DNA of 64,000 nucleotides from CAYNND01 sp964398775. GTDB lineage: Bacteria; Patescibacteriota; Minisyncoccia; Phycocordibacterales; UBA2100. A program made the translations under genes and the position numbers. Numbering within the stretch: position 1 is the first letter of the stretch; every line of letters begins with the position of its first letter. The stretch lies in contig CAYNND010000004.1 in NCBI GenBank assembly GCA_964398775.1, forward strand, positions 20,159-84,158. Direction: 5' to 3'. Under the pieces are notes generated by a model that saw only the letters and a program-made list of their open reading frames with translations, searched no databases and was not told the DNA's origin. Shown here one piece after another: positions 51,867-60,475 of this stretch.

Positions 51867-52899
51867 TTTACAGAAATTGCTTGCACAGTACGACTACACT
51901 GTCCCACCTGAACTTGTTGCAACAACGCCTGCACATCCACGGGATAGTGCACGTCTTTTGGTCTACCATCGAGCGCTCAACACGATTGAACATGTTTCTT
52001 TCCGCGACATTGGCAGATTTCTACCTCGCGGTACTGTGCTTGTGTGTAATGACACGCGTGTCATTCCAGCACGTCTGCATGCGACACATGAAAACGGGAG
52101 AGTAGTAGAAGTATTCATAACGCAGATTGGAGCGGATGGCCGTATCGCTCACGCACTTTCAAGCCGACATCTTGATGTGGGTGATACGGTGCGGTTTGCC
52201 TCTGGTGCAGTCGCGCATATCACAGAGAAAGAAGGGAAAGAATGCGCTATCATCATAGATGACGCTCACACATGGCGCGCACTCCTTGAAGAGAGTGGTA
52301 CGACGCCGATTCCACCATACTTGAAACACACGACACTTTCAGAAGAAGAGCTGCGCGTTGAGTATCAAACTGTTTTTGCAAAATATGATGGTTCTGTGGC
52401 AGCGCCCACTGCGTCACTTCACTTTACCGAAGAATTGCTTGCCGAACTTGCTCGTTCTGGAGTGCAGATAGTGTATGTCACATTGCATGTCAATCTGGGA
52501 ACATTTGCACCACTCTCAGAAGAAGCGCTCCGCACGGGGAAACTGCATAAAGAAACTTTTTATATTCCTGAGGAGTCACAGCAAATACTTAGAGGTGCAA
52601 GGCAGGCGGGGAGGCCCATCATTCCAGTCGGAACAACTGCACTACGAACCATAGAAAGCGCGTTTACTACAGATGGAGTCTGTGAACGCGCTTCTGGCGA
52701 AACACAACTTTTTATACAAGAAGGTTATGCATTTAAAATGGCATCTGGGCTCATTACAAATTTTCATGTACCGCAGTCATCACTCATGATGCTCGTTGCG
52801 GCACTTGTCGGGCGAGAGAAACTCCTTGAGCTATATGAAAAGGCGGTCGCAGAGCGATACCGCCTTTTCTCCTTTGGGGATGCGATGTTAATCGTATAG
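51859..52899 (+). CDS. queA: S-adenosylmethionine:tRNA ribosyltransferase-isomerase QueA
   Basis: 346 residues. VCNDTRVIPARL, VTLHVNLGTFAPL, a SxLMMLVAALVGREKLLELYE C-terminus and FGDAMLIV ending are QueA hallmarks. It adds the epoxycyclopentane of queuosine to preQ1-34 in tRNA. Translation is coupled to the preceding C39-like gene. Confidence 0.95.
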   Translation: MFDLQKLLAQYDYTVPPELVATTPAHPRDSARLLVYHRALNTIEHVSFRDIGRFLPRGTVLVCNDTRVIPARLHATHENGRVVEVFITQIGADGRIAHALSSRHLDVGDTVRFASGAVAHITEKEGKECAIIIDDAHTWRALLEESGTTPIPPYLKHTTLSEEELRVEYQTVFAKYDGSVAAPTASLHFTEELLAELARSGVQIVYVTLHVNLGTFAPLSEEALRTGKLHKETFYIPEESQQILRGARQAGRPIIPVGTTALRTIESAFTTDGVCERASGETQLFIQEGYAFKMASGLITNFHVPQSSLMMLVAALVGREKLLELYEKAVAERYRLFSFGDAMLIV

Positions 52900-52907
52900 A
52901 AAATTTC

Positions 52908-52945
52908 TCTGGGCGACAACGTTGGTGGACGTCGTCGCCCAGACC
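52908..52945. terminator. Strong hairpin between convergent genes
   Basis: TCTGGGCGAC and GTCGCCCAGA arms around a short loop, with an A/T-rich flank on the queA side. It probably terminates the minus-strand gene and perhaps queA. Confidence 0.65.
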
Positions 52946-52965
52946 TGTCCCTGATGACCTCTCAG

Positions 52966-53199
52966 TCATCCCTTCACACAGGTACGCTTCCTGTCAGACT
53001 GCCCATTGGGCGCTCCGCACACCTTCATGTAGGCATGCTTCGGACAGAGGTTGCCTTTCGTCGTGCCGCCGGAAACCAGGACACAATCGTTCGTTCCGTT
53101 GAGTCGGCCGGGGCCGGGCTCATTGGGCCGAACTTCTTGGGCAATCGCTGCGCTCGAGAAGAACGCGATGAACAGAAGAGCTGCGAGACGCGTAATCAT
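52966..53199 (-). CDS. Small secreted Cys-containing protein, GC-rich
   Basis: 77 residues. A clear signal peptide ends near SSAAIAQ (residue 21). The mature part has four cysteines and no recognised domain. An SD-like CGGAG lies about 8 nt before the ATG, and base composition is richer in GC than neighbours, so it looks acquired. The longer frame from 53289 is not supported. Function unknown. Confidence 0.6.
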   Translation of the reverse strand: MITRLAALLFIAFFSSAAIAQEVRPNEPGPGRLNGTNDCVLVSGGTTKGNLCPKHAYMKVCGAPNGQSDRKRTCVKG

Positions 53200-53287
53200 G
53201 AAGTTTATCTCCGTTTGAGAACGGCTGTGGAGCCGACCACGTGGTGTCACGTGATAATATATTTTTACTATATTTTTGTGTGATGTC

Positions 53288-53316
53288 AAAAAGCCGCATC
53301 AGAGATGCGGCTTTTT
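53288..53316. terminator. Symmetric terminator
   Basis: AAAAAGCCGCATC-AGA-GATGCGGCTTTTT, a 13-bp stem usable on both strands. It lies downstream of the minus-strand Met/His-rich gene. Confidence 0.85.
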
Positions 53317-53335
53317 GTACAGAAGTACGGGCAAC

Positions 53336-53815
53336 TTACTGTGTCACTGTTGTACTCGCCTCGATGTGTGTGTCACCGATTGTCCAATCACTATGGTCGT
53401 TTGCATTCAGAGTGACTGAGATAGTGTTTTCTCCACTTTTGAACAACTCTTTAGGGAGGTGTGCCCACTCGCCATAGAGTCGCATCGCTTTTACGCCATT
53501 TACAAAGACATGCATATGTCCTTCACCTGGTACTGGTTCTGCGCCTGCCTTGTCAGGAGTCACTGTATAGTTTTCAGTCTTTACGTGGATATTGAAACCG
53601 CTCATTGTATCCTTATACGCCATAATCGTTACTGAGGGGAGAGGTTTGTCTGTATCAACCTGAAGTGATGCGTGGTCCATCTGGTGTCCTGCCATTGCAT
53701 GTTCGTCATGTTGCATACCAGCCATATTGCCCTGTGGCATAATCGCTGCGTAACCCATCGCTCCAATGATAATACCAATAACTGCTGCGCCAATTGTTTG
53801 TGTATTCATGCGCAC
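53336..53815 (-). CDS. Membrane-anchored Met/His-rich protein, likely metal (copper) binding
   Basis: 159 residues (ATG 53809 is an alternative start). Signal anchor (about 7-27), then a Met/His cluster (MAGMQHDEHAMAGHQMDH) of the kind that binds copper, and a beta-rich domain with GEGHMHVFVNGVKAMRLYGEW. Divergent from the membrane protein at 53856, which is led by a signal peptide followed by AHGSG. A copper-handling role is an inference. Confidence 0.6.
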   Translation of the reverse strand: MRMNTQTIGAAVIGIIIGAMGYAAIMPQGNMAGMQHDEHAMAGHQMDHASLQVDTDKPLPSVTIMAYKDTMSGFNIHVKTENYTVTPDKAGAEPVPGEGHMHVFVNGVKAMRLYGEWAHLPKELFKSGENTISVTLNANDHSDWTIGDTHIEASTTVTQ

Positions 53816-53843
53816 GATTGTAGCGCACGCTCCTCAGTTTGAC

Positions 53844-53849
53844 TATACT
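53844..53849 (+). promoter_or_regulatory. -10 box (TATACT), 6 nt before ATG 53856
   Basis: TATACT, GTGTCT, ATG: fixes the start of the membrane protein. Confidence 0.65.
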
Positions 53850-53855
53850 GTGTCT

Positions 53856-54977
53856 ATGTATGCGCTTCTCATACTACTGACGCTCAGTGTGCCGAGCATC
53901 GTATGTGCACACGGTTCAGGAGCAGTCATTCCAGCGCCAGTACCAGTCACTATGGCGGTGTATGCGGGTATTTTTGCTGTGATTGCGACATGGCTCGTGA
54001 TGCTTCGTAAAAAACAAAAGCCCACCACGTATTGGTACGTCCAGCTCCCTCGGTATGCCTTCCCGCTGTTCTTAGTCGTACTCACTCTCATGTGTATTGT
54101 CGCGACAGCAACAAACACATTGCCGCTGTTTTGGTGGTTTGGAGTTATGACACTCGGTGTCGTCCTGAGTGCATTGATTTCGTTTTCGGTTGACATGCGT
54201 CGAGTTGATGCAGAAAAGTTTTCTCTTGCACCGCTCATTTTATTTCTACTCTTTGCAGCTGAATTCTTTGTCCCGCAGTTTCAGACAACGAAGGGCATAT
54301 TCTTTGTGATTATTTCATATGTGCTTGTCATCACGCTTGCGCTCATGGTTCGTGGTAAAAGTGTATTGCGCCATGAACTCGGTACGCGTTTTGTATCTGC
54401 TCTTGGTTCTGCAGCTTTCGTTCGCACCTCTCGACACGCATCACACCTTACTCATACAGACCGATGGCTCATCACGATACTTGTTGTTGCGACAAGTTTC
54501 GATGGGCTCCTCCACAGCGAATACTGGCGTTCATTGTCTCTGACACTCGGAATAGATACTGCTGCACTTCTGCCCTCACTCTCACTTTTCGCGAGCGCAG
54601 TCCTTTTATTTAATGTGTTCTATTATATTACTGTTATATTGATGCGTGATGATATAGGTGCGAGAGGGGAGTATTCGCTTTCAACATTGGCAACTCATTT
54701 CACGCCTGCGTTTGTTCCTATCGCGATTGGGTACTGTCTTGCGCATAACGTAACGCGTGTACCACAGCTATTTGCTGATGAGTACATTGTCTACACGTGG
54801 GGGGCGCAACTTGCTTGTATCATCATCGGTCATATCTTGAGTGTGCGCGTGAGTCATGAGCGCGCATGGGCACTGTTTCAAAATCAAAGGCGTGTCACCA
54901 GGAGTCAGTTTTCAATGACAGTGTATATGGTACTTATCACAGGAGTCAGTATTATGATGCTTCAAGCACCGCTCTAA
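53856..54977 (+). CDS. Multi-spanning membrane protein with signal peptide
   Basis: 373 residues: cleavable signal (to VCAHG), then about ten transmembrane helices. HSEYWRS and AWALFQNQRRV are the most polar conserved-looking parts. No family recognised. Divergent neighbour of the Met/His-rich protein, sharing its upstream region. Confidence 0.6.
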   Translation: MYALLILLTLSVPSIVCAHGSGAVIPAPVPVTMAVYAGIFAVIATWLVMLRKKQKPTTYWYVQLPRYAFPLFLVVLTLMCIVATATNTLPLFWWFGVMTLGVVLSALISFSVDMRRVDAEKFSLAPLILFLLFAAEFFVPQFQTTKGIFFVIISYVLVITLALMVRGKSVLRHELGTRFVSALGSAAFVRTSRHASHLTHTDRWLITILVVATSFDGLLHSEYWRSLSLTLGIDTAALLPSLSLFASAVLLFNVFYYITVILMRDDIGARGEYSLSTLATHFTPAFVPIAIGYCLAHNVTRVPQLFADEYIVYTWGAQLACIIIGHILSVRVSHERAWALFQNQRRVTRSQFSMTVYMVLITGVSIMMLQAPL

Positions 54978-55009
54978 TACTGGGTATTTTTCTTGTTGCT
55001 GAAACAGGG

Positions 55010-55015
55010 TATACT
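55010..55015 (+). promoter_or_regulatory. -10 box (TATACT), 6 nt before ATG 55022
   Basis: TATACT, GGGACG, ATG: fixes the start of the DsbA-like gene and rejects the frame from 54866. Confidence 0.65.
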
Positions 55016-55021
55016 GGGACG

Positions 55022-55687
55022 ATGGAAAAAAACATTTCAATTATAGGTATATTAATCGCCTGCGTGATTCTCGTTGGAGGACTGTTTGCGATGACCCGCC
55101 CCACAACACAACCAGAAGCACTTACAACTGACCAAGCAGCACTTCTCGCTGTACAGAGTAATGACTACACAGTTGGGCCGAAAGATGCCGCAGTGACTGT
55201 CGTTGAATATTATGATTTCGAGTGCCCACCATGCGGAGCATATTACCCAATCCTTACAGAGCTTGAGAAGCAGCACCCTGATGTGCAGTTTGTGTATCGA
55301 TATTTCCCACTTTCAGGACACCTCAACGCAATGAATGCAGCACTCGCAGCAGAGGCTGCAGCAGCACAAGGGAAGTTTACTGAGATGAAGCGAGAAATTT
55401 TTGAACACCAGGATGAATGGGGAGGTAAGGATGCGGCTGATGCGTCACTCTTCATCAAGTATGCTCAAGCAGTTGGTCTCAACATGGAGAAATGGGAAGC
55501 AGATAGAAACAGTGATGCCGCAAAGCAGCGCATCAACGATAGTATACAGACTGGCATGACTGTCGGAGTACGAGGTACTCCGACGTTCTACTTGAACGGT
55601 ACACCACTTGATACGCCACGCTCAGCCGAAGAGTTTTCACAGGTTCTTACTGCAGCAAAAACTGCAGCACCAGCAGCGACAGAGTAG
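55022..55687 (+). CDS. Membrane-anchored DsbA-like thiol oxidoreductase
   Basis: 221 residues. N-terminal anchor (about 5-23), thioredoxin fold with active site CPPC (DFECPPCGAYY), and cis-Pro loop VRGTPTFYLNG. It probably makes disulfides in exported proteins, which suits the many Cys-paired envelope proteins in this window. A DsbB/VKOR partner is not seen here. Confidence 0.9.
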   Translation: MEKNISIIGILIACVILVGGLFAMTRPTTQPEALTTDQAALLAVQSNDYTVGPKDAAVTVVEYYDFECPPCGAYYPILTELEKQHPDVQFVYRYFPLSGHLNAMNAALAAEAAAAQGKFTEMKREIFEHQDEWGGKDAADASLFIKYAQAVGLNMEKWEADRNSDAAKQRINDSIQTGMTVGVRGTPTFYLNGTPLDTPRSAEEFSQVLTAAKTAAPAATE

Positions 55688-55700
55688 TCCTCTGTGTGCA

Positions 55701-55732
55701 ATAAAAAAGGTCGCCTCAGGCGACCTTTTTTT
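55701..55732. terminator. Bidirectional terminator
   Basis: GGTCGCC-TCA-GGCGACC hairpin with A-run before and T-run after, between convergent genes. Confidence 0.85.
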
Positions 55733-56195
55733 GTATGTACTCATCGAGGTTCCATATAGTGCCATAGAGGGCGATATAGACACCGTGCGGAAGTGTCCCG
55801 AGCGCACCGCATGCCATACCTATATTGAAGCTTGCATCAGAGCCTTTCATAGACTCAGGGAGCATCGCCCCAGTCAGAATAATCACTTTCTGTATGTGTG
55901 CGGCACGCAGGGTAGTAGCTGTAACGTGCATCGTGTCAGTGCCGTGAGTGATAATGACGTGTTCGTGGGGCGAATCAGTCACGCACTGTAGTATGAGGTC
56001 TCTGTCTGCATCGGTAATATCGAGGCTGTCCTTTTTGAGGCACTCAGTTACCGTGTACTCGTGAGGGAAGTGCACTTCATGTAAAATGCGTGCAATCGCC
56101 GGTGTCGTAATCTCAAAACTGTATCCGTGATGCGTTGCACCTTGTGGATATGTCTTGTCTATTGTACCGCCTGTTTGGATGCAGTGGATATGCAT
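55716..56195 (-). CDS. Asparaginase N-terminal-domain protein
   Basis: 159 residues. TGGTIDK, ITHGTDTM and LTGAMLPE followed by SDASFN are the three active-site motifs of type I/II L-asparaginases, but the C-terminal domain (normally residues 200-330) is missing. Single-domain forms exist in other genomes and may work as oligomers. Its 3' end runs into the shared terminator. Confidence 0.85.
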   Translation of the reverse strand: MHIHCIQTGGTIDKTYPQGATHHGYSFEITTPAIARILHEVHFPHEYTVTECLKKDSLDITDADRDLILQCVTDSPHEHVIITHGTDTMHVTATTLRAAHIQKVIILTGAMLPESMKGSDASFNIGMACGALGTLPHGVYIALYGTIWNLDEYIQKKVA

Positions 56196-56199
56196 ACGT

Positions 56200-56706
56200 T
56201 TATATAAAATCTTCTATTTTTTTAATAGATGCTTCAATCGGGTGAACCGTATCGACAAGTAACTCGTCTGGCTCTGGAGTGAGGTGCATCGTTCCGTAGA
56301 ACTCTTTGAGTCGTTCAAAGTCGGTGAAATGGTGAATGTTGTACGGCCGTTCATCGCGCTGTGCAATACGCTCAGCCCACATGATTTCATCACTGCAGGT
56401 TACGAGTATTGAGCGAAGCTGTACCTTGAATGTGTCACACCATGTGCGGATGAGTTCGAGGTCGCCGGGGTATTGGAAAGGACAGTCGAGAATAAAGGTA
56501 CAGTCAGTCTCTACATTCGCCTCGAGTATTTTATAGATTGTTTCGTAGGAAATATCGTTGCGGTTTTCGTGAGTATCAACTTGTTTTGCAGAGACGTGGT
56601 AGATGTCGTCTTTTCGCAGGACGGGGAAGTGGTGGCGTTTTGAAATAACACTTGAAAGAGTCGTTTTTCCTACTCCAGGACGACCACGAAACAATATGAT
56701 GCGCAT
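56200..56706 (-). CDS. P-loop kinase-like protein
   Basis: 168 residues. Walker A FRGRPGVGKTTL at the N-terminus, followed by FILDCPFQYPGDLE and ILVTCSDEIMWAERIAQRDERP, as in small zeta-toxin- and AAA_33-type kinases. Substrate unknown. It lies 4 nt upstream of the asparaginase-like gene on the same strand. Confidence 0.75.
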   Translation of the reverse strand: MRIILFRGRPGVGKTTLSSVISKRHHFPVLRKDDIYHVSAKQVDTHENRNDISYETIYKILEANVETDCTFILDCPFQYPGDLELIRTWCDTFKVQLRSILVTCSDEIMWAERIAQRDERPYNIHHFTDFERLKEFYGTMHLTPEPDELLVDTVHPIEASIKKIEDFI

Positions 56707-56712
56707 AGGGGA

Positions 56713-56718
56713 AGTGTA
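56713..56718 (-). promoter_or_regulatory. -10 box (TACACT), 6 nt before ATG at 56706
   Basis: Minus strand TACACT, TCCCCT, ATG: leaderless layout. Confidence 0.55.
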
Positions 56719-56726
56719 CTAGTAAC

Positions 56727-57299
56727 TTATTCTGCACACAATGCAGCGAGCAGTTCGGCAGTTCCTTGGCGTTTCTCAGCAGAAACGAGTGCGATGTCAT
56801 GCTCATGTGACTGCTCGCGTATCTTCTTGAGTTGGGCAGCTTTCTCTTTTTGATTCAGAGCGTCTACTTTGTTTGCAACGATAACATATGCAAGTCCTTC
56901 GTTACGTATGACTGCAAGCGCCTCTTCATCAAAGGCAGTGAGTCCTACTTTGACATCAATGACGAGTACAATAGTAGTTTTTTCAGGGCGCCCCTCACCG
57001 AGGTACCAGAGAATCATGTCTCTGATTTGTTCTCGTTTTTCTGTTGCACCTTCTGCAAAACCATAGCCAGGAAGGTCGACACAGTACCAGGTGTCGTTAA
57101 TCAGGAAGAAGTTTATTTCTGTGGTTTTCCCAGGTTTCTTTCCCGTCTTCACAAGTTCACGACGCCCCAGGAGTGCGTTAATAAGACTGGATTTACCGAC
57201 GTTTGAACGACCGATAAAGGCGATATGAGGACGTCCATCACGAAGTACAGCATCGTCACCAGTGATACCTTTTACGAAGCGTGCGTCGTGAATGTGCAT
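56727..57299 (-). CDS. engB: Ribosome biogenesis GTPase EngB (YihA/YsxC)
   Basis: 190 residues. G1 GRSNVGKSS, G2 region GKTTEINFF, G3 DLPGYG, G4 NKVD, and SAEK in G5. It assists assembly of the large ribosomal subunit. Starts 1 nt after the cyclophilin gene stop. Confidence 0.95.
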   Translation of the reverse strand: MHIHDARFVKGITGDDAVLRDGRPHIAFIGRSNVGKSSLINALLGRRELVKTGKKPGKTTEINFFLINDTWYCVDLPGYGFAEGATEKREQIRDMILWYLGEGRPEKTTIVLVIDVKVGLTAFDEEALAVIRNEGLAYVIVANKVDALNQKEKAAQLKKIREQSHEHDIALVSAEKRQGTAELLAALCAE

Positions 57300-57300
57300 A

Positions 57301-58002
57301 TTACTCTGCTACAGTAACACTTTCGATGACGAGAGGAGTGACTGGTCTGTCCTGGGGTCCTACTTGCGCTGACTCAATAGCTTTGACGACATCCATACCT
57401 TCGACAACTGTTCCAAAGACAGTGTGCTTTCCATCAAGGAAGTTGTTGTTGTTTACGTTGATGAAGAATTGACTACCGTTTGTGTTTGGTCCTGCGTTTG
57501 CCATTGCAATAGTACCTACGTTGTTTTTGTTGTTTTTGTGAATCTCATCTGCAAATTTGTATCCTGGTCCGCCAGTACCCCAGAGTGCCGCCTTTGTGTC
57601 GTCCTTTGTGAGTGGGTCACCGCCTTGAATCATAAAGCCAGCGATGACTCGGTGAAACTTCACACCGTTATAAAATCCTTCTTTCGCAAGCTTCGTAAAG
57701 TTTGCGACGGTGTTCGGTGCGTCTGCTGCATTGAGTTCGAGTACGATAGTGCCCTTACTTGTCTTCATTGTTGCTTTCATGATTTTTTTGTTAGAAGTTG
57801 ATGATGGTTGCGCAGTTCCTTTCTGAGCTGTAGCTGGCTGCACCTGCGTACTTGTAGTCGCAGATGCTGCGTACTCTTCAGCTGATGCTTGCTTAGGTGG
57901 AAGTGCCGCTTGGGTGTTGCTCGGTGCAACATTTGTAAAATAATACATCGCGCCGAGGAATGCGATGATGCCGATAATGATGCCAATGTGCTTGCCTTGC
58001 AT
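57301..58002 (-). CDS. Membrane-anchored cyclophilin-type peptidyl-prolyl isomerase
   Basis: 233 residues: anchor (about 6-24), Ala/Gln/Thr-rich linker, then a cyclophilin domain with KFHRVIAGFMIQGGDP, GTIAMANAGPNTNGSQFFI and HTVFGTVVEGMDVV. It speeds proline isomerisation in proteins outside the membrane. TATGAT lies 8 nt before the ATG on the minus strand. Heads an operon with engB. Confidence 0.93.
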   Translation of the reverse strand: MQGKHIGIIIGIIAFLGAMYYFTNVAPSNTQAALPPKQASAEEYAASATTSTQVQPATAQKGTAQPSSTSNKKIMKATMKTSKGTIVLELNAADAPNTVANFTKLAKEGFYNGVKFHRVIAGFMIQGGDPLTKDDTKAALWGTGGPGYKFADEIHKNNKNNVGTIAMANAGPNTNGSQFFINVNNNNFLDGKHTVFGTVVEGMDVVKAIESAQVGPQDRPVTPLVIESVTVAE

Positions 58003-58065
58003 AGCAGAGCATCATACCTAGAAAGGATGCAAAACGCTACACTTGAGTGAACGGGGAGGTGCTGG

Positions 58066-58071
58066 TATCAT
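58066..58071 (+). promoter_or_regulatory. -10 box (TATCAT), 6 nt before ATG 58078
   Basis: TATCAT, TCCCCA, ATG: leaderless layout. Confidence 0.55.
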
Positions 58072-58077
58072 TCCCCA

Positions 58078-58503
58078 ATGGCACACGACTTCGATATTAC
58101 TATCGTCAAGCAAATTAGCGTTGATCTTACCAATGAGCCAGGGACGCTCGCAGTGTTCGCGGAATCACTCGCACGCAGGGGGGTCGCTATTCATGGAATT
58201 TCAGTTGAAAGTGGACAAGGGGTTTCCCGAGTTCATTTTGTGGTTGACCATACGGAGCACGCAATCGAAGTCCTTACAGAAATTGGAGAAAATGTTTCAG
58301 TCAAAGAAATACTCGCGGTTACTGTGAGTGAGCGAAAGGGTAATGAGATATCACGCATTGCACGTAAGCTCGCGGATGAACAAGTTAACATTGATGTGAT
58401 TTACCTCACTTCAGCTGAAAAAGGTTCTCATCCAACCATCTATTTGTCTGCATCGAATATGGGGGTACATTCTGTGAAAGCGCTGCTTGCAGTACTGCAC
58501 TAA
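58078..58503 (+). CDS. Two-ACT-domain protein
   Basis: 141 residues that divide into two ACT-like halves (8-70: DLTNEPGTLAVFAESLARRG; 75-140: ISRIARKLADEQVNIDVIYL). ACT domains bind amino acids. The arrangement resembles the C-terminal regulatory half of aspartokinase, but no kinase is attached. Ligand and target unknown. Confidence 0.8.
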   Translation: MAHDFDITIVKQISVDLTNEPGTLAVFAESLARRGVAIHGISVESGQGVSRVHFVVDHTEHAIEVLTEIGENVSVKEILAVTVSERKGNEISRIARKLADEQVNIDVIYLTSAEKGSHPTIYLSASNMGVHSVKALLAVLH

Positions 58504-58546
58504 GTTCCGCTTTGTTATCCACTTTGCGCACCGGAGTGTGTGTTGG

Positions 58547-58552
58547 TATGAT
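58547..58552 (+). promoter_or_regulatory. Probable -10 box (TATGAT) with leader of about 25 nt
   Basis: TATGAT lies 31 nt before ATG 58584; a weak AGGT (58563-58566) lies in between. A leadered gene, unlike most. Confidence 0.4.
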
Positions 58553-58583
58553 GACGCTCATTAGGTAATAGAAATAAGTATTT

Positions 58584-59204
58584 ATGGATCAAAACACAAA
58601 CACAGCAAAGACTATTGCACTCGTGGCGGCAGGACTTGTCATCATCGGTGCACTTTTGATGTTCCTCTTTAACAGTAAGGGTGAAGAGACAACAGCAGGC
58701 GATGTAGCACCAGTTGTCCCACCACAGGGCGAGCCACTTCCACCGCAGGATGCTGCTCCAGTTATCATGGAGGATGGTACTATCCCAGCACAAGCAGACC
58801 CACTCGCGACACCTCCTGGTGTGCTCCCGACTGTACCGACTCCAAATGGTGGCACAGCTCCAGCACCAGCTGCGCCAATCATGCCAGTTGAGTCAGGAAT
58901 GAACTCTTCATACAAGGATGGTACATACACTACTGTCGGCGATTACCGCTCACCAGCGGGACCAGAGTCAATCACCGTGAAGCTTACGCTCAAAGATGGA
59001 AAGATTGTTGACTCTGTAGTAACAGGTGAGTCAAACGAGAGTGTTTCTCAGAAGTTTATGGATGGTTTTGCAAAGAACCACAAGGCACTTGTAGTTGGTA
59101 AGTCTATCGACGAGGTGAAGCTTGGTGTCGTTTCAGGTTCGTCATTGACTCCAAAAGGTTTCAATGCAGCTGTTGAACAAATCAAGAAAGAAGCAAAGTC
59201 ATAA
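58584..59204 (+). CDS. Membrane-anchored FMN-binding-like domain protein
   Basis: 206 residues: anchor (10-30), a Pro-rich linker (35-105), and a C-terminal domain with SYKDGTYTTVGDYRSPAGPE, VKLTLKDGKIVDS and SGSSLTPKGFNAAVEQIKK. This matches the small FMN_bind-related domain found in extracytoplasmic proteins. The linker suggests exposure beyond the wall. Redox role is inferred from the family only. Confidence 0.75.
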   Translation: MDQNTNTAKTIALVAAGLVIIGALLMFLFNSKGEETTAGDVAPVVPPQGEPLPPQDAAPVIMEDGTIPAQADPLATPPGVLPTVPTPNGGTAPAPAAPIMPVESGMNSSYKDGTYTTVGDYRSPAGPESITVKLTLKDGKIVDSVVTGESNESVSQKFMDGFAKNHKALVVGKSIDEVKLGVVSGSSLTPKGFNAAVEQIKKEAKS

Positions 59205-59216
59205 TCGAAACAGTAC

Positions 59217-59247
59217 TAAAAAAAGACCCGCGATGCGGGTCTTTTTT
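59217..59247. terminator. Bidirectional terminator
   Basis: AAAAGACCCGC-GAT-GCGGGTCTTTT, 11-bp stem between convergent genes. Confidence 0.85.
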
Positions 59248-59251
59248 ATTG

Positions 59252-60412
59252 CTATGGAAATACTGCGCCCTGTGTTTCGCCGTGCCTTGTCTGTGCATCA
59301 TACCCAGTATTTTTCTGCTGTATAACATCGAGCTGTGCGTCTGCATAAGCGTTGACTGTCTGCACTATATTTTCACACGGTGCATCAGGAAATGCTTGTA
59401 TCGCAGCAAGTGCGCTCTGTGCGTTTTGAACAGTAATATCGCGATGTCCAAACTCATGTGTCTGCAGGTTGGTGAAATAACGATTCCACTGTGCAGTGAG
59501 TGCGGCATTGTCGCCGCTATCTTTGAAGAATGGGAATAGAAACGTAATGTGTAATACAAGTGTTACATCAGAAATACCACAGAGCCCATTTGGTTTTTGA
59601 TTGTAATTATATGAGTAGCGGTACCACCAGTGTGTGACTGCATCATAGCCACCCTGCACTGGAGTGCATTGCGCCATCTGCCTGCGTACTTCAAGTGGGC
59701 TTCGTCCGTACACAGTGTAGTAGCTCGGTTGCTCAATCGTGAGTTGAAACGCTTGCCCATTTTGATTTATGGGAAGCGCTCCAGCGGGAACATATGATGT
59801 GTTGCGAGTGCACTGCGGGACTGGAGTGAGTGCTGACTGAGTCACTTGAGGCACTACGATGTTAGTCACTGCGATTGGTTGCTGGTGTGGTTGTGTCTGA
59901 GGTGCAACTGCAGGCGCAGCTTTTTTCTCTTGCTGCTTTTTTTGCGGCGGTTGCTGTTTCGGTTGTGCGGGCTGCTTTTTCTGAACAGGTGTCTCAATTT
60001 TTTTCGCAGGTTGTGGCTCTTCAATCTGCAGTATCTTGTTGTTTCCGAGGAGGATCTTACCTTCATCCGTTACCGCAGACTCCGTTGGTTCTTTCTCTGC
60101 AGGAACACCACCTGCATGCTCATCAAGTGTTTCGACGTCTGTATGTGTACTTTGTGCCTCACAGGGGTCGTCAAAGCCGATAGGTGATGGCGTGCATGGC
60201 TCTTCTGTATTTAACATTGTCTCAAGTGCTTGCTGTGTATCCCTGACAGTCGTTTGCACGATGTGGTGTGGCGCAACAGTCGGGAGTGCCCAGAGGGTTA
60301 AGCCAAACCCAGCACCTGCGCACACGCTCGATGCAAATACAATGAATACGCGAAGTGGGAATGGGAGCCCTGTAGGTGCTTGTGCGCCAGGCGTTTCATT
60401 GAGTGGGTCCAT
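59252..60412 (-). CDS. DUF922-type putative zinc metalloprotease, membrane anchored
   Basis: 386 residues. One transmembrane helix (about 20-45), a long Gln/Lys/Pro-rich linker (about 125-175), then a DUF922-like domain: YYTVYGRSPLEVRRQM, GYDAVTHWWYRYSYNY, and HEFGH near residue 318 as zinc-binding motif. Probably digests proteins at the cell surface. Substrate unknown. Confidence 0.8.
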   Translation of the reverse strand: MDPLNETPGAQAPTGLPFPLRVFIVFASSVCAGAGFGLTLWALPTVAPHHIVQTTVRDTQQALETMLNTEEPCTPSPIGFDDPCEAQSTHTDVETLDEHAGGVPAEKEPTESAVTDEGKILLGNNKILQIEEPQPAKKIETPVQKKQPAQPKQQPPQKKQQEKKAAPAVAPQTQPHQQPIAVTNIVVPQVTQSALTPVPQCTRNTSYVPAGALPINQNGQAFQLTIEQPSYYTVYGRSPLEVRRQMAQCTPVQGGYDAVTHWWYRYSYNYNQKPNGLCGISDVTLVLHITFLFPFFKDSGDNAALTAQWNRYFTNLQTHEFGHRDITVQNAQSALAAIQAFPDAPCENIVQTVNAYADAQLDVIQQKNTGYDAQTRHGETQGAVFP

Positions 60413-60475
60413 TACTGCATATCATGTACGAAAAATGCCTAAAAATAAAGCCCAGAAGGCGTATATCGAGAGGAG

